From an uncultured Clostridia bacterium (lineage in GTDB: Bacteria > Bacillota > Clostridia > Oscillospirales > Ruminococcaceae), in assembly GCA_946545645.1 (NCBI GenBank), contig CAMNNQ010000184.1, forward strand, positions 1-41,492: a DNA stretch of 41,492 nt, written 5' to 3'. Within the stretch, counting starts at the first letter, position 1. Every line of letters starts with the position of its first letter. Below are positions 40,734 through 41,492 of this stretch, piece after piece. Under the pieces are notes generated by a model. That model made no database searches, was not told the origin of the DNA, and saw nothing but the letters and a program-made list of their open reading frames with translations. The translations under genes were made by a program, and so were the position numbers.

Positions 40734-41354
40734 ATGGCTGAAAAAAATACCGCCAATATTGGCTTTGAAAAGCAGATTTGGGACGCTGCCTGCGTGTTGT
40801 GGGGGCATATTCCGGCTGCCGAATATAGAAAAGTTATCGTGGGACTTATCTTCCTGCGTTACATATCAAGTGCTTTTGAGAAGCGTTATAATGAGCTTGT
40901 GGCGGAGGGTGACGGCTTCGAGGACGAGCCTGACGCATACCTTATGGACAATATCTTCTTCGTGCCTGAAAAGGCTCGGTGGTCGGTGGTGTCCGCTGCG
41001 GCTCACACTCCTGAGATCGGCTCGGTCATTGATGATGCTATGAGGGCTATCGAGGACGAGAACAAGACGTTGAAGAATGTTCTGCCTAAGAATTACGCAA
41101 GTCCAGATCTTGACAAGCGTGTGCTTGGTGATGTGGTCGATCTGTTCACCAATATGGATATGACCGACACGGAGGACAGCAAGGATTTGCTCGGTCGCAC
41201 CTATGAATACTGTATCGCTCAGTTTGCCGCATACGAAGGTGTAAAGGGCGGTGAGTTCTACACGCCTTCAAGTGTTGTTCGCACACTGGTTGAGATACTG
41301 CGCCCGTTTGAAAACTGCCGTGTTTACGATATAAAAACACCGAGATTGATATAG
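40734..41354 (+). pseudogene. hsdM: Type I restriction-modification methyltransferase subunit, interrupted
   Basis: The ATG at 40734 follows GAGGTG. The first 199 residues are good HsdM: NIGFEKQIWDAACVLWGHIP, YRKVIVGLIFLRYISSAFEK, LGRTYEYCIAQFAAYEGVKG, GEFYTPSSVVRTLVEIL. The sequence runs to CRVYD, exactly where the SAM-binding motif I (PCCGSGG) should follow, but instead reads IKTPRLI and stops. Homology ends at about 41330. HsdM is normally about 500 residues, so the methyltransferase cannot work as it stands. The promoter and start are intact, so the break is probably recent. Confidence 0.88.
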
Positions 41355-41492
41355 TTTAATTATTCCTCCGCCGATTTTGCCGCTTGAGGGGTAAGTTGGC
41401 GTTTGAGGGGTAAGTTGTGGAAGTCGGGGTGTCCCGGCTGTTTTTATCGGTAGAAATGTTCATACATCGTCGGTATAATAGACGACAAGAAA
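41331..41492. mobile_element. Probable left end of an insertion sequence in hsdM
   Basis: From the point where HsdM homology stops the sequence is non-coding. It contains TTGAGGGGTAAGTTG twice in tandem (41384-41398 and 41403-41417, 19-bp period) and TATAAT-like sequence near 41475. Short tandem repeats near the tip resemble transposase-binding sites at the ends of IS21-like elements, but no transposase or second end is in the window, so the family is a guess. Confidence 0.45.

Overview
The window looks like a chromosome segment of an anaerobic, spore-forming Gram-positive bacterium of the Ruminococcus/Oscillospiraceae type. The grounds are strong AGGAGG ribosome sites, many near-consensus TTGACA-17-TATAAT promoters, dipicolinate synthase genes, a type II-A CRISPR system, PPDK next to PTS enzyme I, a 646-residue aconitase with a eukaryote-like NADP isocitrate dehydrogenase, and a lipoprotein serpin. 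The genus is inferred; no rRNA is present.

Layout. (1) 1-1606: edge of a mobile element, with a truncated RepA-like ATPase, a 0.5 kb field of iterated palindrome-containing repeats, and a small promoter-to-terminator unit. (2) 1607-10171: a complete type II-A CRISPR-Cas locus read leftward: tracrRNA (+ strand), cas9-cas1-cas2-csn2 with three 4-nt overlaps, a 91-bp leader with its own consensus promoter and an ATTTGAG anchor, then 35 repeats and 34 spacers. The tracrRNA lies wholly antisense inside the cas9 mRNA leader, and the array leader RNA carries an interrupted anti-repeat that can fold onto the first repeat. (3) 10172-11812: a low-coding scar zone with an hsdM remnant, a GIY-YIG/DUF4357 gene bracketed by two near-identical terminators, and a coding remnant behind ppdK. 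(4) 11808-39482: core chromosome. It holds ppdK and ptsI (divergent), dpaAB, a Ca2+-type P-ATPase, a MarR-controlled heterodimeric ABC exporter, a CE1-like esterase with a small partner, a TetR regulator, an SGNH lipoprotein, icd, two paralogous undescribed membrane proteins, aconitase, aroE-aroK, the serpin, and greA-lysS. (5) 39483-41492: a second accessory patch behind lysS, with a SLOG-fold protein, an XRE regulator, and an hsdM gene that stops just before its SAM-binding motif, apparently cut by an insertion whose end carries tandem repeats.

How the parts work together. The CRISPR locus appears complete for adaptation (Cas1, Cas2, Csn2, leader anchor), crRNA maturation (tracrRNA, presumably with host RNase III) and interference (Cas9 with all catalytic residues). 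The central metabolic genes feed PEP/pyruvate interconversion, PTS phosphoryl transfer, 2-oxoglutarate supply and shikimate synthesis. The most interesting features are the RNA-level arrangements in the CRISPR locus (tracrRNA against cas9 leader, leader against repeat), an inverted repeat abutting the cas promoter, a mosaic of repeat variants in the old end of the array, and the two tandem membrane proteins sharing an ITS-x-x-FDYD-[VI]-YSG motif.
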